From NCBI GenBank assembly GCA_036346395.1, contig CM070604.1, positions 46,651,662 through 46,715,661 of the forward strand: 64,000 bases of DNA, given 5' to 3'. This document shows, piece by piece, positions 60,246 through 64,000 of the stretch. The notes beneath the pieces are model-generated. The model was given only the letters and a program-made list of their open reading frames with translations, ran no database searches and was not told where the DNA came from. Made by a program: the position numbers and the translations under genes. Each line of letters begins with the position of its first letter. The stretch's first letter is position 1. This stretch comes from Hsuehochloa calcarea (taxonomy: Eukaryota > Streptophyta > Magnoliopsida > Poales > Poaceae).

Positions 60246-61392
60246 TTGTTTTGAAAGCCATTGCTGCTTTGTCAGGATAATCGGTAGTTCCGGCGTTATA
60301 ACTGCGGAACTACCGCAGACCGGAAGTTTCAAAATCCGGCGGTATGTTTTTTCCAGAGAAGCACATTTTTGGGACTTAGCCGATTTTATGGAAGCGCGTT
60401 AGTACCGCCATGTTGGGAGTGGAACTACCGCACCGCGAAGTTCTAAATTTGGCGCGGTACGTTTTTTCCAGAGGGTGCCATGTGTTGGACCTGAGCGGAA
60501 GCGGAAGTACCGCCCATCAGAAACGGAACTTCCAGAGTGCGGAAGTACCGCGTGTTGAACGGCGGAAGTTCCGGATCTCATTTCTAACGGCTAGTTTCTC
60601 GTCTGATATAGCCGTTACTGTGCTTGTCGCTGAGGTGCGGTAGTTCGGCCACATAACGGTGGAAGTTCCGCATTTGCTGATTTTTCAGCAGATTCTCTCC
60701 CAACAGCTAGTTTTTGTGTGTGGGCTATATATAGTCATCTTGGCCGGTTGGGAATGGTTGCTGGTGTTATTGTGAATGCTATACTCAGTCCTTTGAGCTA
60801 AGAGCAAGGCTTTCTTCTCTTTTGTGCATGTGTTGCACTTAGTGAGATTTGAGAGCAAACCCTTAGTGCTTGTGTTGCCTTAGGTAGTGGATTGTGGATC
60901 CACTTGAGCTTTGACACTTGATTAGTTCAAGTGAGAGTTGAGATTTGTTTCTCTTGGTGTTTACCGACACCTAGACGACGTAGAGGCGTCGTGACCGGTG
61001 ATCTTCTCAAGAAGCTTGTGAGAAGGCCCGGCGTGTTGTGAGTGGTTTGGTGCTCGCCATCTCTGGAGTGGAGGAAGAGCAACCCTAGTGGAGCGAGGTG
61101 TTGGTTTGTGTTGGAACCGGTCCAAGTGGTTGGACTTACATCGGAGGTGTTGGCTTAATTAGTGGAGCCGGTCCAATTTGATTAGGCTTACCTCAACGTG
61201 GATTAGGGGAGACCGGCAAGTCTCCGAACACCACTGTAAAAATATAATTATGTCATCTTGATTTGTCTTGTGCTTTACTTTGAGTAATTTACATTCTTGC
61301 TTTAATTGCTTATATATTGGTTTTAGCTCGAAAGAATTTTTAAAACCGCATATTCACCCCCCTCTAGTCGGCCACCTAGATCTTACAGGCGT

Positions 61393-62091
61393 CCTCGCCA
61401 TTGTGACGAAAGCCCGAAGAGAGTTATCGATGGGAAGCAGCCCCAGTCCTGTTTCCTAGAGAGCGATCAGGATCTGAGGGGAGGACAAAAACCTCCTTTG
61501 TGCTGGTGTCCTCGCTTGAGGTCGAGCCCTCCAGGCTAGACAAGTAGTCGAAGGACAGCGCCTCACGATTTGGAGTAATCCCCTCCAAGAAGTGGAAATT
61601 TGGGTTATAACCGTCTCCGGTTGAATGTGAATTTTCTGGGAATATGGTCAAATCCGCAACTGTAGTAGGTTCGACCATACTCCTGATGGGGGTAACCAAA
61701 GGGTGACGGTTAATGGGTGTAGGTTGAGCCCTGGAACCATGGATTCCAGGACTTGACGAGTCAAATCGGATGGCTTTAGATGAACTCGTACATTTGGAGG
61801 AGGAATTGTCGGTATGTTCGGCTCTTGTCTCGGGGCTGCTCTAAACATGGTCGCTTGGACCCTTGCCCTGTGAGGGTTCTGGCTCCTCATCTGGGCGTAC
61901 TGTTGTGGGGGAGAAGGTTCCCTTATCAACCTTGATCGGTATACGGCTTCCGGGATCTGGTGAAAGATCCTGGAACCGGCATTGTCATCAGATAAAACCA
62001 TGCTTGGCTTGTAGTCGTAGCAGGCATCCATGTCGAGTCCTACGTAGTATGCGAGATGGAACCAATTCTCCTCATTCCACTCCCCTTCCAT
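61393..62091 (-). pseudogene. gag: Gypsy gag N-terminus
   Basis: Minus strand. The start ATG at 62089-62091 lies ~60 bp after the primer site. The protein begins MEGEWNEENWFHLAYYVGLD and continues GSRIFHQIPEAVYRSRLIRE, then a Pro/Gln-rich stretch to ~61740. A frameshift near 61680 moves it into the frame with VADLTIFPENSHSTGDGYNP. It is interrupted by the solo LTR at 61387. This is the leader and N-terminal extension of a Tat-type gag. Confidence 0.7.
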
Positions 62092-62151
62092 GATAGCATC
62101 AGAGTGGAAACAAACAAAATTTGTCGAAAGAACGAAGGAGAGAATATAGAT

Positions 62152-62169
62152 CCACATGGACGGCGCCAA
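62152..62169 (-). other. Gypsy primer binding site
   Basis: TTGGCGCCGTCCATGTGG on the minus strand, one base inside the 5' LTR edge at 62171. This TGGCGCC form is used by many plant gypsy elements. Confidence 0.75.
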
Positions 62170-62170
62170 C

Positions 62171-64000
62171 TGTCGATGTTTTAATATCGAACTTATGAAA
62201 GGAATGCTAGAATGGAGATAGAATGGGGTCTCCTTACTCGAGACTACACAGAGATGAGACACATGGAAGTTGGATAGTGTTAGACCTTCTCATGAGAGAA
62301 TAACAACTTTAATAATATGTTCTTGTATTGATTGTGTTTACAACAAGAGATAATTCACCGAATGTTGGTGATATGCCCTAGAGGCAATCATAGATATGAT
62401 TGTATCATGTCTATGTTCATAAGTTATTGAATAAATGTTATTATATTCCTTGAATGAATCATCATTGATAAAGATTAACAAGTATATGACTTGTTGGTGA
62501 AGCTCTTTAACTTATATGATATTGTTCTAATTGTATCATTGGTCAGATATCACTGGTCGGAACACTAGTGACTCTGTCGACAAGCACATGTATTGATTGA
62601 TGACCATATTTCACCGGTCATGGATATAGGGATATCGAATCAATAATATGAACACATGTTAGAGAACATGGTGTTAGATTGAACCACCTTAAGACACTGC
62701 TGAGATTGTTATGATTTCATATGTCATCAGTTGGTCTTAAGCAATGATGATGTATAATGTTTAAACATGAGATTAGCATGATTTTCTACATTTATAAAAG
62801 CATACGTTGGGGTTACCAAACGCTACTCCATAACTGGGTAGTTATAAATGTAGCTTTCGGTATGCTATAAAACATACGGAGGAATGTGACTAGTCGAATA
62901 TGAGATTTGCCTCTCCTAACATAACAAGAGAGATATCTCTGGGCCCCTTGATTTGTTCATATAAAGAAAGTGCATGGCCATGCCACTAGTGGTCGAAGAG
63001 CTCGACCACGTGAAGTTATCCGACACTTGATCAAGAAAGTATTGAACAGTCCATGGATGACATAATATCTTACCTAGAGTTCAACCAGATATCGTGAGGC
63101 AAATGGAGAATAAACGAGATGGTCATTTAGTTCGATCAAATACGGACTAGTCATGTGGAGATACGAGCTAGTTGTAGACCGGTCAAACATAATAATTAAG
63201 TGGTTGAAACTTGGTCGTAAAGAGTTACGAACCTGTCGAGACTATATATAATCTGGCCGTATAGAGATACGAGCTGATCGTTAGTGACAAGGACATGGTT
63301 GTAGATCATATTGCTTTAAGGTTCATTCGATATTATTTGTGTGTATTCGGGAATCATTTTGTCCTGCTAGGAACCGCTAACGACTCGTGATCAGAAAAGT
63401 TTTTCGAGTCACAACCGACTACTCATGAACCTAACGGGTCACACAATTAACGAGTCAAAACAAACATGTTTGGATAGGATCCATCACAAGCTATATATAA
63501 GGAGATGCATGAGGCTGTTGAAAAAGACACACGAGATAGACGTAACGTGAGTTGCTCTACCGAAACCCTAGCCGCAATCTTCCTGAGAGCCCTACCGTGC
63601 GAGTTGGTGCTAGCATACTGACGCACGGTGTTCCTTCCTAGGCGTGTGGATATCGTAGTGGCACTACTGCGGTTGCTGTTGTGCTTGAGGATAATCCACG
63701 ACCTTGCCGAGGAACTTGATTGGTTGCTGAAGGAGACGATCACCACCGAGGGCGATCGACTTCGACCACTTCATCGATGCGCTTTACGTTGGATCAAGCT
63801 ACTCTAACTCTTTTTCCATTACACTGCGCGTCTGGTGGTAATGACCTATGATCTTTTGCTAGCATGCCATCCTGATTTACGTAGTAGAATTTTTGAATTG
63901 CCAGCTAGCGTAGTCTACCCGTATCCCTTCACCAAATGGTAAGACTAATGACTCATGTCTGTTTCGTTGCTTGTCTCCTTCTTCTGTCCACCGACGTTAC
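62171..64000 (-). repeat. Gypsy 5' LTR, interrupted and cut by the window end
   Basis: Starts (plus view) TGTCGATGTTTTAATATCG. Segments 62171-62362 and 63937-64000 align with 44931-45190 of the 3' LTR; an Angela solo LTR lies between. Confidence 0.85.
62363..63931 (+). mobile_element. Angela-type solo LTR, 1569 bp (TSD CCGAA/CCAAA)
   Basis: Begins TGTTGGTGATATGCCCTAGA and ends GTATCCCTTCA. Flanking 5-mers CCGAA (62358-62362) and CCAAA (63932-63936) differ at one site. The uninterrupted sequence at 45100 has CACCGAAGGCTAAGACTAATG, which confirms the target. TATATATAAGG is at ~63489. Confidence 0.9.

Larger units (their letters stand above)
58567..61387 (+). mobile_element. SIRE-type copia solo LTR with hairpin arrays, 2821 bp (TSD GGCGT)
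   Basis: Begins TGAAGAATCAAGAC and ends TAGATCTTACA, with GGCGT duplicated at 58562-58566 and 61388-61392. The CACCCCCCTCTAGTCGGCC tail identifies the family. A TATATATAG box near 60724 gives plus orientation. It contains three different tandem arrays of short hairpins (58930-59170, 59415-59640, 59890-60245) and a cluster of GGAAGTACCGC/GCGGAACTTCC palindromes (60280-60680). No coding region. Confidence 0.9.
44931..64000 (-). mobile_element. Tat/Retand-like Ty3/gypsy retrotransposon with five nested solo LTRs (runs off window)
   Basis: The 3' LTR is 44931-45724. The 5' LTR starts at 62171 and continues past the window end. Next to it the primer site reads TTGGCGCCGTCCATGTGG (62152-62169). 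With inserted solo LTRs removed, the minus strand reads gag (62091 to ~52491), protease (~52200), RT (51660-50760 and 48957-48700) and RNase H (48660-48237). There is no integrase. An antisense ORF lies next to the 3' LTR. Many stops and frameshifts show it is old. The missing integrase and antisense mobile-type ORF fit the Tat lineage (inference). Confidence 0.85.

Overview
The window is nuclear DNA of a plant, almost certainly a grass. The evidence is a CACTA end with the CACTCGGCAAA subterminal repeat, Angela/BARE-type copia LTRs (TGTTGGAAATATGCCC), SIRE-type LTR tails, and a grass-like GBF-interacting protein 1 (GIP1) gene. I cannot name the species. Only one intact host gene is visible, an 11-exon GIP1-like gene on the minus strand at 25840-34038. 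The two terminal coding exons of a second, unidentified gene survive at 14851-15049. Nearly everything else is transposable elements, many nested in one another.

Layout. 1-2486: a CACTA end (590-933), a 250-bp LTR-like unit and a possible MITE. 2487-7590: a complete copia element on the minus strand with identical 147-bp LTRs and TSD TATTT, but broken coding frames. 8982-14177: a second copia of the same type (135/137-bp LTRs, TSD ACCTG), also broken. 14851-15049: gene remnant. 15118-22650: an Angela-type copia on the minus strand, truncated at both ends and carrying a Gypsy solo LTR (15567-16404), a hAT element (16512-17090) and another Gypsy solo LTR (17173-19459). 22651-23130: a SIRE-type LTR tail abutting a plant-mobile-domain fragment. 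24391-24618: a Stowaway-like MITE.

34228-42565: a hAT transposase relic whose 3' end lies less than 200 bp upstream of the GIP1 start codon. It is split by a 6.9-kb LTR-bounded element (35468-42373) with no recognisable protein. That interior consists largely of four unrelated tandem arrays (69, ~104, ~72 and 121 bp) and holds an Angela solo LTR. 44327-44772: a near-perfect hairpin with two 213-bp arms and a 20-nt loop.

44931 to the window end: one old Tat/Retand-like Gypsy element on the minus strand. Its 3' LTR is at 44931-45724 and its 5' LTR starts at 62171 and runs off the window. Five solo LTRs split it (46311-47631, 48958-50754, 53741-58225, 58567-61387, 62363-63931), each with a recognisable target duplication. 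When these are removed, gag, protease, RT and RNase H fragments read in order. Integrase is missing and an antisense plant-mobile-type ORF lies next to the 3' LTR.

The genes do not form a pathway. The window records insertion, nesting and LTR-LTR recombination around one conserved gene. The observations most worth following are the 446-bp hairpin, the protein-less element made of tandem arrays, and LTRs that carry arrays of small hairpins.
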